A DNA stretch of 64,000 nt. It comes from Thiodiazotropha sp040506195. Lineage in GTDB: Bacteria; Pseudomonadota; Gammaproteobacteria; Chromatiales; Chromatiaceae. Every line of letters begins with the position of its first letter. Positions within the stretch are counted from its first letter, which is position 1. Both the position numbers and the translations under genes were made by a program. Shown here piece after piece: positions 36,209-45,156 of this stretch. The stretch lies in contig JBEVXH010000003.1 in the NCBI GenBank assembly GCA_040506195.1, forward strand, positions 1 to 64,000. Reading direction: 5' to 3'. A model generated the notes under the pieces. That model was given only the letters and a program-made list of their open reading frames with translations, had not been told where the DNA came from and did no database searches.

Positions 36209-36754
36209 ATGAGTGACGAAGAGAAAAAAGCCGACGACAATATGCTGTTTTTCGAGGTATTTGGCGATATAAAGCCGATAAAACAGCAGCGGATTGAGCC
36301 CTATCGCCGCAAACTGCCTCCCAGGCCGCTGAATCTCCCTGTCGGTGATGAAGACGTAACCGAGCGGGATCTGTATGCCGATCAGGAGGTCGAGACAGGC
36401 GAGGTACTCGATTTTGCTAGGCCCGGGGTGCAACAGCGTGTCATGCATGATCTGCGTAGAGGTTATCTGGAGATTGGCGCTGAGCTGGACTTGCATGGAT
36501 TGACTGTGCGCTACGCGCGGGAGGATCTGAATCAGTTTCTCAAGGCCTGTCAGGAAAGGGATATCCGTTGCGTGCGTATCATCCACGGCAAGGGTTATCG
36601 TTCAGAGGGAAAACAGCCGATACTCAAGCAAAGACTAAACCTCTGGCTGAGACAGCTGGATGATGTGCTCGCCTTTACCTCAGCCACCCGCAGGGACGGA
36701 GGTACCGGTGCAGCTTATGTCCTGCTGCGCAATCCCAGAAAGGGCAAACGATAA
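36209..36754 (+). CDS. Smr-domain protein (possible nuclease)
   Basis: This 181-residue protein has a basic N-terminal half (KPIKQQRIEPYRRKLPPR) and a C-terminal Smr domain: ELDLHGLTVRYAREDL at about 93-108, RCVRIIHGKGYRSEGK, and the end motif GGTGAAYVLLRN. Smr domains are nicking endonucleases in MutS2 and stand-alone proteins such as E. coli SmrA/YdaL. It is divergent from surE, with a 117-bp gap. Confidence 0.87.
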   Translation: MSDEEKKADDNMLFFEVFGDIKPIKQQRIEPYRRKLPPRPLNLPVGDEDVTERDLYADQEVETGEVLDFARPGVQQRVMHDLRRGYLEIGAELDLHGLTVRYAREDLNQFLKACQERDIRCVRIIHGKGYRSEGKQPILKQRLNLWLRQLDDVLAFTSATRRDGGTGAAYVLLRNPRKGKR

Positions 36755-36918
36755 TATTTACAATGAATCATTGAAATCGAGCCTAATACCCAGTAAAATA
36801 GTTGGTTATTGAATCCGCAGTACAAGCACCATCGGTTCCGATGGCATCGCCCCAAAACGACTTGACTGCCCCTGGTCTCGGTATTTAAGCCTGGAGACAT
36901 TATGTAAGGAGAGCTGTA

Positions 36919-37476
36919 TTGGCAATCAGAATCAAAAGTCAGTGGCACGACGAAGACACCTCGCGTTCGGCAGGAGAGATGGGAGGGGCAATCGCCTTCA
37001 TCGCCTGGCGCCTCGCACTGGATAAGGCCATTACGCTGCATGGTAAAAATTTTGTGTACGAAAACGACGAACAACGACTCGACGTGATTGCTGAATACTT
37101 GTGTTATGAGGCTCAAGTCAGCGACCGCCTGATCCATGGCATGGTCGACAATGAGAAACGGGTGGCGATCATCACCGCACTGGTGATGAAAATGGCGGAA
37201 CACTTTCAAGACAATGCATCTGACCTGCTTGGTCCGGGCGACCATGGTGACAGATTCATTGAACGCTACAATCAGCGTTCAGGTGAGTACGCAGAGTTCA
37301 ATTTCGATCAGCAAGGTCCCAGTTACCCCTTCTTACGCCATCTCGGTTTTGAGATCCAGCAAGTCATGGGTAGCGAGGAGCATGAAAACCGCTGGGTCAT
37401 CGATCAGGTGATGGATGTGGATGCCCCTGAAGTCTACAAACAGCTGGCACGCGCGGTCAGAAATCTCTTCGATTAG
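36919..37476 (+). CDS. Unknown protein leading a MoxR/VWA gene set
   Basis: This 185-residue soluble protein begins at a TTG (36919) with a good AAGGAG site six bases upstream; no ATG fits. It is helix-rich, with ENDEQRLDVIAEYLCYEAQV and RVAIITALVMKMAEHF as the most structured parts. The second half is acidic (NQRSGEYAEFNFDQQGP). I see no catalytic motif. It lies 9 bp before the MoxR-type ATPase, so it is probably an accessory or substrate factor of that ATPase. The function is unknown. Confidence 0.7.
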   Translation: MAIRIKSQWHDEDTSRSAGEMGGAIAFIAWRLALDKAITLHGKNFVYENDEQRLDVIAEYLCYEAQVSDRLIHGMVDNEKRVAIITALVMKMAEHFQDNASDLLGPGDHGDRFIERYNQRSGEYAEFNFDQQGPSYPFLRHLGFEIQQVMGSEEHENRWVIDQVMDVDAPEVYKQLARAVRNLFD

Positions 37477-37485
37477 GAGATCCGT

Positions 37486-38532
37486 ATGCGTCCAATCCAG
37501 TTAATCACGATCCTTGAGCAGGAGTACATCAGTACCCGTGCCGGCCACCATACTCCGGTCATGCTCTGGGGTCCCCCCGGTGTCGGCAAATCCGACATGG
37601 TGCGTGAAGTTGCAATGAACCACCAGGCGCCGGTAATCGATATCCGGTTATCGCAAATGGAGCCCAGTGATCTGAGAGGCATCCCGTTCAGAGTCAACGG
37701 GAGTGTGGAATGGGCAGTCCCCTCAATCCTGCCGAGCAGCGAACGCCATGGTGCTGCGGGAATACTGTTCCTCGACGAGATAACCTCGGCGCCGCCTACG
37801 GTCTCTGCCGCAGCCTACCAGTTGATTCTCGATCGCCGCCTGGGTGAGTACCAGGTGCCTGACGGATGGGCCATTTTTGCAGCAGGCAATCGTCAGGGAG
37901 ACCGCGGTGTCACCTACAGCATGCCAGCGCCCTTGGCCAACCGCTTCTCCCACTTTGAAGTGGAGACCAACCTGGATGACTGGGTCACCTGGGCCTACCG
38001 CAATGATATCGATGAGCGGATTATCGCATTCCTGCGCTTTCGGCCGGAACTGCTTTTTGACTTCGATCCCGCACACAACCCTGTCGCCTTCCCTTCACCC
38101 CGTTCGTGGGAATTCGCCCATCGCGCCCTGCAAAAGTTTGATAAACATCCGCAACTCTTGCAGGGCGCCTTGCAGGCCTGTGTCGGACCCGCCGCAGGGG
38201 TGGAGTTGAACGCCTTCGTCAACAGTCTCGACAAGATGCCCGATCTGGATGCCATTATCGCTGGTGACGATGTGCCGGTACCCGATGAAATTGACCTGCA
38301 GTACGCTATTGCCGCTGCCCTGGTTGGACGCGCCATCCGCGCCCATGATGCGGGGGATGGAACTGTCACGCATGGCCGGATCCTGGAGTATGCAAGTCAG
38401 TTTCCGCAACGGGAGATGGGGGTCATGCTGGTTTCCGATATGCATCGCGCCATCGGTGAGGCTATTTTTACGGTACCTCAATTCAGCGACTGGGCTCAGG
38501 CGGTGTCGGATGTGATGCTTTATGAATCTTAG
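37486..38532 (+). CDS. MoxR-type AAA+ ATPase
   Basis: This 348-residue AAA+ protein is of the MoxR/AAA_5 class. Walker A is GPPGVGKSD (29-37), Walker B GILFLDEIT (about 86-94), sensor 1 IFAAGNRQGDRG and the arginine-finger region MPAPLANRFSHFEVE. MoxR ATPases usually partner with VWA-domain proteins to insert metals or assemble complexes, and such a partner follows at 38722. The ATG follows AGGAG, 9 bp after the preceding gene. Confidence 0.88.
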   Translation: MRPIQLITILEQEYISTRAGHHTPVMLWGPPGVGKSDMVREVAMNHQAPVIDIRLSQMEPSDLRGIPFRVNGSVEWAVPSILPSSERHGAAGILFLDEITSAPPTVSAAAYQLILDRRLGEYQVPDGWAIFAAGNRQGDRGVTYSMPAPLANRFSHFEVETNLDDWVTWAYRNDIDERIIAFLRFRPELLFDFDPAHNPVAFPSPRSWEFAHRALQKFDKHPQLLQGALQACVGPAAGVELNAFVNSLDKMPDLDAIIAGDDVPVPDEIDLQYAIAAALVGRAIRAHDAGDGTVTHGRILEYASQFPQREMGVMLVSDMHRAIGEAIFTVPQFSDWAQAVSDVMLYES

Positions 38533-38535
38533 GAA

Positions 38536-38709
38536 TCCGCAAATGAACGCAAATGTTTTTACAAAATCACGATCTAAACAATGCGTAGAGTGCAGCTTGC
38601 CGCACCCTACTTAAATACTGACCTGTAGGAGTAACCGGGCAGGCAGTTGGAAATATACAACATGGGCTTTAAGCAAACACATTTGCGTTCATTTGCGTTC
38701 ATTTGCGGA
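38536..38709. repeat. 174-bp element bounded by a 20-bp inverted repeat
   Basis: TCCGCAAATGAACGCAAATG (38536-38555) is repeated exactly, inverted, at 38690-38709. The right copy carries an extra direct unit CATTTGCGTT (three tandem units from 38680). The interior (about 135 bp) contains GTAGAGTGCAGCTTGCCGCACC and no coding frame. It sits between the MoxR ATPase stop and the VWA gene start, so the operon is interrupted by a MITE-like or REP-like insertion. It could form a hairpin in the mRNA. Confidence 0.75.
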
Positions 38710-38721
38710 CTTTAAAATCAA

Positions 38722-39954
38722 ATGGACAAGCAACAGATCGAGACCAAGCTGGCGGCAGCCCGCACCAAGCTGATACTGGATAAGCCCTTTCTCGGCGCGT
38801 TGGTGATGCGGCTCCCTATGCAGGAGGCCAACCCGGACTGGTGCCCGGCCACAGCCACTGATGCAAAACAGTTCTATTACAACCCCGAATTCATCGATCA
38901 GTTGAGTCTGGATGAGACCCAGTTCATGCTGGCGCACGAGGCCCTGCACTGCGCCCTTTCGCATTTCGCCCGACGTCAGCATCGCAACAAACTCCACTGG
39001 GATATGGCGTGTGATTACGCCATCAATCCGTTACTTATCGAGGACAGCCTCAAACCTCCACCCGGATCCCTGTTCTTGCCCCAGTTCGAGGGTATGACCG
39101 CCGAAGAGATCTACCCACTGCTGGACGAGAAGGATGATGAAGAACCTCTGGATAATCACGTCTACGATCAGGACAGCACCAAGGGCTCAGGTGCTGGTAA
39201 GACCGAGAAGGATATCTCCAATAAGAACGACCAGACCGAAACCGAGAATGAAGGGGATGAAAGCGGGAATCAACAAACCGGTGACGGTTCAGCCGCCAGT
39301 CAACCACCCCCCCTCACGCCCGATGAGGCGGAGACACTGAATATTCAGTGGCAGCAGCGTCTCGCGGGTGCAGCCCAGCAAGCAATGCAGGTGGGTAAGC
39401 TGGACGGAGCCATGGCGCGCATGGTGGATCACCTGCTGCAACCCCAACTGCCCTGGCGGTTGCTGCTCGCCCGTTATATGACCGCAATCGCCAGGGACGA
39501 TTTCAGCTATATGCGACCCTCCCGCCGGGAAGGTGAGCATATTCTACCCAGTCTTCGCAGCAATCAGGTCGAACTGGTGGTCGCACTGGATAGCAGCGGT
39601 TCGATACAAGACCAAGAGATGGGTGAGTTTCTTTCTGAAATCAATGTTTTGAAGGGACAGATGCGAGCCCGCATCACACTCCTCGCCTGTGACTCGGCAA
39701 TCGCTGAGGATGCACCCTGGGTCTATGAGGCCTGGGAGGATTTCCAGCTTCCAGCCAAGATTACCGGAGGCGGCGGCACCAGCTTCGAGCCGATCTTTGA
39801 GTGGATCTCAGCACAAGGCATGCAACCCGATCTGCTCGTCTACTTTACGGACGCGGAAGGCGCCTTTCCCAAGCAGGCACCCCACTATCCGGTAATCTGG
39901 CTGGTGAAAGGAAAACAAACCCCACCCTGGGGACAACGCATCCAGCTCAATTGA
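38722..39954 (+). CDS. Putative metallopeptidase with C-terminal VWA-like domain (DUF2201 type)
   Basis: This 410-residue protein has an N-terminal zinc-peptidase-like domain with H-E-x2-H (MLAHEALHCALSH, H72/E73/H76) and the family phrase WDMACDYAINPLL. An acidic, low-complexity linker covers about 135-200. The C-terminal VWA-like domain carries the MIDAS start VVALDSSGSI, GGGGTSF and YFTDAEG. It forms a likely functional pair with the MoxR ATPase upstream. The target is unknown. Confidence 0.86.
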   Translation: MDKQQIETKLAAARTKLILDKPFLGALVMRLPMQEANPDWCPATATDAKQFYYNPEFIDQLSLDETQFMLAHEALHCALSHFARRQHRNKLHWDMACDYAINPLLIEDSLKPPPGSLFLPQFEGMTAEEIYPLLDEKDDEEPLDNHVYDQDSTKGSGAGKTEKDISNKNDQTETENEGDESGNQQTGDGSAASQPPPLTPDEAETLNIQWQQRLAGAAQQAMQVGKLDGAMARMVDHLLQPQLPWRLLLARYMTAIARDDFSYMRPSRREGEHILPSLRSNQVELVVALDSSGSIQDQEMGEFLSEINVLKGQMRARITLLACDSAIAEDAPWVYEAWEDFQLPAKITGGGGTSFEPIFEWISAQGMQPDLLVYFTDAEGAFPKQAPHYPVIWLVKGKQTPPWGQRIQLN

Positions 39955-40014
39955 ACTCGTGTAGTGCCTTGTCACGCATGACCGCCCGGACAACCACCTT
40001 TTCCCGGGCCTGAG

Positions 40015-40581
40015 TCACATTGACTTCTTCAGGGTGAAGGCACCGCGCAGGTCACCCACCTTGTAACCCCGCGCCTTGTCGGATGGATAGAGTTCATCCA
40101 GTTTGGCCGCCACCGGCTCAGCAATCGTCTCGCCATGACATTTAGTACAGACCTCAGCGGTGGGGATTGCCTTCATCATACGAAAAACCTTACTCCCCCC
40201 TTCTTCCACGATCTCGGCTTTGATCAACTTCATCGGATCCTCACCGGCGGATTTACGTGTCTCGAACTCCTTCAATACAGCCTCTTCCCAGACATCCGGT
40301 GCATTTTCCTGATTGCGCAGCTTCAGGCTGGTCCTGCCGACCTCCCAGCCGCTCATTTGAGAGTGGCCCTCGGCCAGACTTGGGGCGACTATATTGCAGG
40401 AGGCAATGGTATCCACAGGCCCACTCTGTTTCATTCCCTTTTCCAATTCGCCTTTCAGATCGCCGAAAAAGGCCTTAATAACGCCCTTTCCCTCCTCCAC
40501 GTTGATTTGCAGGGATTGGTCCGCCTGCACGTTGCCTGAAATCAATAGGGCTGTCGCAATGGCTAATGCGCTTTTAGTCAT
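40015..40581 (-). CDS. Periplasmic haem protein of the DUF3365/Tll0287-like type
   Basis: This 188-residue protein has a signal peptide (MTKSALAIATALLISGNVQA). The mature domain has a C-terminal c-type haem site CTKCHG (about 150), and SLKLRNQENAPDVWEE in the middle. Tll0287-like domains resemble PAS-fold haem sensors. The ATG at 40581 follows GGGAGA and was preferred over an upstream codon that lacks a signal-peptide start. It stands alone, convergent with the VWA gene. Confidence 0.8.
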   Translation of the reverse strand: MTKSALAIATALLISGNVQADQSLQINVEEGKGVIKAFFGDLKGELEKGMKQSGPVDTIASCNIVAPSLAEGHSQMSGWEVGRTSLKLRNQENAPDVWEEAVLKEFETRKSAGEDPMKLIKAEIVEEGGSKVFRMMKAIPTAEVCTKCHGETIAEPVAAKLDELYPSDKARGYKVGDLRGAFTLKKSM

Positions 40582-41004
40582 CAATGAATCTCCCACATAT
40601 CGCCGATTCAACCGGAATCTTCGCATCCGGCTATAAATAGCGGCTGAGTTTTAACAAAATGGCCCCGTTACAGCAAGGGTCTGGCTATCGGACAGACATG
40701 GATTGAATATCCTTCCTGCAAGGAGCATGCTTCACTCACAATCCGACACCGCGGATACACCCTTCCGTCGTGGCGCCAATATTAGGTATTGCAGACCATT
40801 AGTGGATAGACTGTGAGCATAGCCGATTATTCCACCTCGGGTAAGTCATTTGAGGATCTGACAAGCCGATAGCAGCAGACTGCAACAGAAAATGCCCTTG
40901 GCGATCAACAACGATTTGTGATAACTAAGCGGTATGGCCCCTTATCGGATCACGCCGGCGGCATTTTAGGAACTAACCGTCCTCACAGGGGATCAGTTAA
41001 AGGC
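40582..41004. other. Intergenic region upstream of divergent genes
   Basis: This 423-bp stretch lies between the haem-protein gene (minus) and the M48 protease gene (plus). No convincing gene, RNA or known operator was seen. Promoters for both directions must lie here, but no consensus stood out. Confidence 0.4.
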
Positions 41005-42489
41005 ATGATGACAAGTGTGCTGAACAAACCATTCATTCTCATCCTCCTCACCAGCCTGGCTGCCATATCCAGCGCCCGTTCGCAGGAGGTTGAAACGATC
41101 CAGTTGCCGGAACTCGGGTCTCCGTCAGACCAATATTTGACACCCAGTGATGAAGCCCGCCTAGGAAGGGAGTTCATGCGCAGTGTGCGCAAAACGGGAA
41201 AAGTGCTGGATGATCCTCTGATAACTGAGTACATCCAGCAGTTGGGTGACAAATTACTCAAGCAGAGTGAGGCAGTTGGACAGAAATTCACTTTTTTTGT
41301 AATCGAAAAACCTGAAATCAACGCGTTTGCCGGCCCGGGTGGCTATATCGGCATCTACAGCGGCTTGATTCTGGCGACTCAGAGTGAGAGTGAATTGGCG
41401 TCTGTCATCGCCCATGAAATCGCCCATGTCACGCAGAAGCATCTGCTGCGCGCCTTCGATGCCGCCAACCGTATGAGCGGCAAGACCGCAGCCCTTTTAC
41501 TGGCCTCAATTCTTGTCGGCGTCGCCGGTTCGCCCGATGCCGGTCTTGCCATGGCAACAGGCGTCCAGGCCGGCGCCATTCAAGAAAAAATAAACTTTAC
41601 CCGCAGTAATGAAGAGGAGGCGGATACCGTCGGCATCCAGATCCTGGCAAAGTCCGATTTCGATCCCCGTGCCATGCCGATTTTCTTTGAGCGCCTGACC
41701 CACGCAAGCCGACTCTATGAATCCGGCATACCCGAAATACTTCGAACCCATCCGGTCACCAGCAATCGCGTAGCCGATGCGCTGGGTCGTGCAGAAAAGT
41801 ACAGCTACCGCCATTTCCCTGGCAATTTAAGCTATCACCTGACTCGTGAGGCCTTACGCGTCAGACAGTTCAAAGATCCCGGCAAGGCTGTCGAGCACTT
41901 TATCTCCGGTCTCAAAGAGGGACGTCATCTCAATCAGGAGGCCCATGAATACGGGTATGCACTTGCCCTCGCGAGTGATCGAAAATTTCAAAAGGCTGAA
42001 AAGATTATCGAAGAACTATTGCGAGAGAACCCGAGCCAAATTGAATACATCCTGGCTGGCGCAAAGATCGCGGGTAAAAGCGGGAATCATGAAAACGGAC
42101 TCAAGATCCTTGACACCTATTACAGCCTGATGCCGGAGAATTTCCCGCTCGCAATTGCATATATTCAAGCACTCACGACGGCAAAAAAACTGGGTAAAGC
42201 ACGCGAAATCACCCAACAATCAATCACTTTGCGTAACAATGAACCCAGACTCTATCGCCTGCTCAGCAATATCGAGGAACTGGACGATAACCAAGCGGAA
42301 TCACACCGCATTCTGGCTGAGGCGTTTGTTGCCGATGGCGAGCTGGCGGCGGCTGTTCAGCAACTGGAGATAGCCTTAAACAGCGCGAATAAATCGGATT
42401 TCTACCTTACATCACGCATCGAGTCCCGACTCAACAAGTTGCGTGATCTGCAAAAGGCGCAGAATAAATCAGATAACAAAAATAAATGA
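41005..42489 (+). CDS. M48-family metalloprotease with TPR region (BepA-like)
   Basis: This 494-residue periplasmic protein has a signal peptide (MMTSVLNKPFILILLTSLAA). Its M48 peptidase domain holds HEIAH (H137-E138-x2-H141, ASVIAHEIAHVTQKH), FAGPGGYIGIYSGL and the Glu region TRSNEEEADTVGI. C-terminal TPR-like helices run from about 300 to 480. This is the BepA/YfgC architecture, a protease/chaperone for outer-membrane protein assembly. The start was moved to the signal-peptide Met at 41005. Confidence 0.88.
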   Translation: MMTSVLNKPFILILLTSLAAISSARSQEVETIQLPELGSPSDQYLTPSDEARLGREFMRSVRKTGKVLDDPLITEYIQQLGDKLLKQSEAVGQKFTFFVIEKPEINAFAGPGGYIGIYSGLILATQSESELASVIAHEIAHVTQKHLLRAFDAANRMSGKTAALLLASILVGVAGSPDAGLAMATGVQAGAIQEKINFTRSNEEEADTVGIQILAKSDFDPRAMPIFFERLTHASRLYESGIPEILRTHPVTSNRVADALGRAEKYSYRHFPGNLSYHLTREALRVRQFKDPGKAVEHFISGLKEGRHLNQEAHEYGYALALASDRKFQKAEKIIEELLRENPSQIEYILAGAKIAGKSGNHENGLKILDTYYSLMPENFPLAIAYIQALTTAKKLGKAREITQQSITLRNNEPRLYRLLSNIEELDDNQAESHRILAEAFVADGELAAAVQQLEIALNSANKSDFYLTSRIESRLNKLRDLQKAQNKSDNKNK

Positions 42490-43094
42490 CTGCGTGCTAC
42501 CGGCATCCGATTCCCAGCCATCTATTCAGGTAAACCCCAATCAACCACGCATAAAACCCAACTCCAGTATGCAGATGACATGCCTTGAAAACCACAAATC
42601 ACTAATAATTAGACATTTTTTACTTGATATCGTCGTTTGTTTAGGTATTCTTACGAGCTACCTGTTTAGGGTATGATGTGTATCGGCAAACCCGGCATCT
42701 ACAGAACAACTATTGAATCGGTCTTGCCGTGCAGTGAATTGCAATATGGATGCGTGAGTGCAGGCTGTCGCAACTTTTTTTAGTTTTAATTGTTCTAAAG
42801 CGTTTGATGTCGCATGAAATATCGGATTGAGCACGTCATGATTGCCTAGCGCAGCAAGGCGTTGTATAGATCCGGTAGCCAACTCTCAATGGCTTTGTCT
42901 GACACACGCATACAAGCAATGATGACGGCAGATAACGTGCACTCAACCCGGTGGTCATGGTGCAGCGGCTCATTTGTTGATGGGTGGATGGCATGTCGAT
43001 GATTAGAATAACCGGGATAATGAAATTGACCAACCAAATCAGTTTCAAAAAATAAACTGTTAATCACTAAAATTTCTCAGTCTGGAGAGAATGA
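42490..43094. other. 605-bp region upstream of soxY
   Basis: No gene is supported here. A TTGACC at 43026 followed 17 bp later by AAAATA is a weak sigma-70 promoter candidate for soxYZ. Minus-strand frames at 42846-43067 (ending DKAIESWLPDLYNALLR) and 42658-42882 look vaguely protein-like but overlap, have no ribosome-binding site and match no family I know. A decayed gene is possible. Confidence 0.4.
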
Positions 43095-43571
43095 ATGAGC
43101 ACTGAAATCAAACGCAGGATCTTCCTCAAAAGATCGCTCGCAGCAGGCACGGTAGGTGTTGCTGCCGCCGCAGGTTTACTGGCACCTCAGCGGGTACTCG
43201 CGGCTTGGAACAAAGCAGCATTTGAAGCTAAAGAACTACCTGCGGCTTTGAATGCACTGTTGGGCAGCTCTGACATGGCAGAGTCTGCCGACATTACCGT
43301 AAAGGCACCTGACATCGCAGAGAACGGCGCAGTGGTTCCCATCACTGTTGAGACCGGCATGGAAGGTGTGGAGTCGATCTCCATTATCGCTTCGAATAAC
43401 CCGGTACCATTGGTTGCGAACTTCGTAATGGGTACAGGCGCTACCGGTTTTGTATCCACCCGCATCAAGATGGGCAAGACCGGAGATGTTCTCGGCGTGG
43501 TTAAGGCCGGAGGCAAACTCCACAGCGCCAAAAAAGAAGTTAAAGTCACCATCGGTGGTTGTGGCGGTTAA
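43095..43571 (+). CDS. soxY: Thiosulfate oxidation carrier protein SoxY
   Basis: This 158-residue periplasmic protein holds sulfur intermediates on its C-terminal Cys (end sequence KVTIGGCGG, the swinging arm). The twin-arginine signal KRRIFLKRSLAAG is near residue 6, with an Ala-rich hydrophobic core and a cleavage region VLAAW. SoxY and SoxZ form the carrier heterodimer and are exported folded. The ATG follows GGAGAG. soxZ starts 46 bp downstream. No soxXA, soxB or soxCD gene is in this window. Confidence 0.96.
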   Translation: MSTEIKRRIFLKRSLAAGTVGVAAAAGLLAPQRVLAAWNKAAFEAKELPAALNALLGSSDMAESADITVKAPDIAENGAVVPITVETGMEGVESISIIASNNPVPLVANFVMGTGATGFVSTRIKMGKTGDVLGVVKAGGKLHSAKKEVKVTIGGCGG

Positions 43572-43617
43572 CCCCTCTCGGGTCGATCCCAGCTACTCAG
43601 TACACGAGGAATAGAAC

Positions 43618-43932
43618 ATGGCTAAATCGATTAAGATCCGCGCCAAAGAGAAAGGCGGTGTAACAACCGTAAAAGCCCTGATGACCCATCCAATGGAGAC
43701 AGGTGCACGCAAGGATAAAAAAACCGGTAAAAAGATACCTGCCCACTTCATCCAAGAAGTTGTCTGTAAACATAAGGGCAATACCGTGATGACCGCTGAA
43801 TGGAGCGGCGGCGTTTCCAAGAACCCCTACATTTCGTTTAAATTTACCGGCGGCGCCAAGGGCGACGAAATCGAGCTATCCTGGAGCGATAATCAAGGTG
43901 GCAGCGATAGCCTGACAAGCGCCATTAAATAA
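43618..43932 (+). CDS. soxZ: Thiosulfate oxidation carrier protein SoxZ
   Basis: This 104-residue immunoglobulin-fold partner of SoxY carries the motifs TVKALMTHPMETGARKD and VVCKHKGNTV, and GDEIELSWSDNQG near the end. It has no signal peptide and is co-exported with SoxY. The gene is followed by a strong terminator, so the operon is just soxYZ. Confidence 0.96.
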   Translation: MAKSIKIRAKEKGGVTTVKALMTHPMETGARKDKKTGKKIPAHFIQEVVCKHKGNTVMTAEWSGGVSKNPYISFKFTGGAKGDEIELSWSDNQGGSDSLTSAIK

Positions 43933-43993
43933 GCATCACCGGCAGAAGCCACTGAGCGGTTGTCCACATCCGTTGTGGTGGCAACCTAAGCAG

Positions 43994-44023
43994 AAAAAAG
44001 GACGCCTCAGTGCGTCCTTTTTT
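43994..44023. terminator. Rho-independent terminator after soxZ
   Basis: AAAAAAGGACGC, loop CTCAGT, then GCGTCCTTTTTT: a 12-bp stem including A/T flanks with T-runs on both strands. It serves soxYZ on the plus strand and the convergent gene at 44059 on the minus strand. Confidence 0.9.
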
Positions 44024-44058
44024 CTTACTTCCGTGATCGTGGTACAACCTACATTTTT

Positions 44059-45156
44059 CTATTCCTTTTTTTTATTTGCGGCATCCTCTTCCAACAACTT
44101 GGCCCACTCATCTTCCAATGATCCCGCTTCCGTTTCGTTTATATCGAGCATAGTCTCTTCTGCACCGGGGATTTCTATATCGATCTTCTCCAGATCATCG
44201 ACCATGGATTCGCCGGTTTCACTCTGTGTATCGGTTTGCATCGAGTCTTCAATCATCTCATCGGCGATCTCCATCACCTCGTCAATGATCTCTGAAACCT
44301 CCTCATCCGCCTCTACGGCATCCTCATCCAAACTGGCGTTTTCTGCTGCATCGGTCGCTTCGGAAACCTTATCCTCCGAATCGGCATTCTCCTCAAGATA
44401 GGAGGAGTGCTCCAACTCTTCAGCACTCATATCTGGAATATCCGGGGCGCTTGCAAGATCTGAGACCATATCATCCACTGGCGCTTCATCCATCATGGTT
44501 TCGGCTATCGAAGGTTCCACCGATTCCTGCTCGACATCTTCCTGTATGGCCTCTGCCGCATCGACATCAACACGTTCACTATCTTCCGTCTCTTCAGTAG
44601 ACTGAGGTGCTGCTGCTTGACCGGCATCAGCACCACCCGCGAACATGGTTGAGTACTCATTCAACATCCTACCCATGGTATCCATAGTCACACGCAGCTC
44701 TTCAGACAATCGCTCGTTTTCTTCTTTAAGCTTGACGATCTCTTCATTACTATCCGACGCCTGAGTTGAACTGGTCGCCGGTGCAGACACCTCGATCCCC
44801 TGATAACCAAGAACAAGGTTTTCCACATCCACATCGATCTGTTGCAGATGCACCTGATCATCCTTCAGAAAGCCGTTTATGACGTTTTGATAGAGCAACA
44901 TTTCTGTCTGCATCATATTGTGCAGAGTTTGTTGCAATTCGGCCTCTTTATACTGATAGCGATCCTGCAACAGTACTTTCAAACGCTGTTCGCGTTTTGC
45001 TTTGTCGGTTTTCACCCGCTCAGCCAAATGGGCTGCGGCTCTTCGTATTCGACCTTTCCGTAGCAGTGTGAATAAGACCAATAAACCACTCAAAACCACC
45101 AAACCGATGAGTACTTCAACGACAATCAGCGCGACCAGGGAACTGACTTCAATCAT
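44059..45156 (-). CDS. Membrane-anchored acidic coiled-coil protein
   Basis: This 365-residue protein has an N-terminal membrane helix (about 6-30, VALIVVEVLIGLVVLSGLL) followed by a basic cytoplasmic segment (RKGRIRRAAAHLAERVKTDK). Helical coiled-coil regions lie at about 40-110 and 135-175 (EEIVKLKEENERLSEELR). The long Asp/Glu-rich low-complexity tail contains many short acidic repeats and ends EDAANKKKE. I do not recognise the family. The ATG at 45156 overlaps the VWA gene stop by 8 nt (ATGATTGA) behind GGGAGAGG, so the two proteins are made together. Confidence 0.72.
   Translation of the reverse strand: MIEVSSLVALIVVEVLIGLVVLSGLLVLFTLLRKGRIRRAAAHLAERVKTDKAKREQRLKVLLQDRYQYKEAELQQTLHNMMQTEMLLYQNVINGFLKDDQVHLQQIDVDVENLVLGYQGIEVSAPATSSTQASDSNEEIVKLKEENERLSEELRVTMDTMGRMLNEYSTMFAGGADAGQAAAPQSTEETEDSERVDVDAAEAIQEDVEQESVEPSIAETMMDEAPVDDMVSDLASAPDIPDMSAEELEHSSYLEENADSEDKVSEATDAAENASLDEDAVEADEEVSEIIDEVMEIADEMIEDSMQTDTQSETGESMVDDLEKIDIEIPGAEETMLDINETEAGSLEDEWAKLLEEDAANKKKE

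Noticed and set aside
36092..36586. Upstream extension of surE
   Set aside because: The frame is open but antisense to the Smr gene; the canonical SurE N-terminus begins at 36091.
38570..38615. Possible small RNA in the inverted-repeat element
   Set aside because: The GC-rich interior can pair locally, but no promoter or terminator frames it.
42846..43067. 73-codon minus-strand frame upstream of soxY
   Set aside because: It ends in a protein-like stretch but lacks a ribosome-binding site and recognisable family; kept only as a possible decayed gene.
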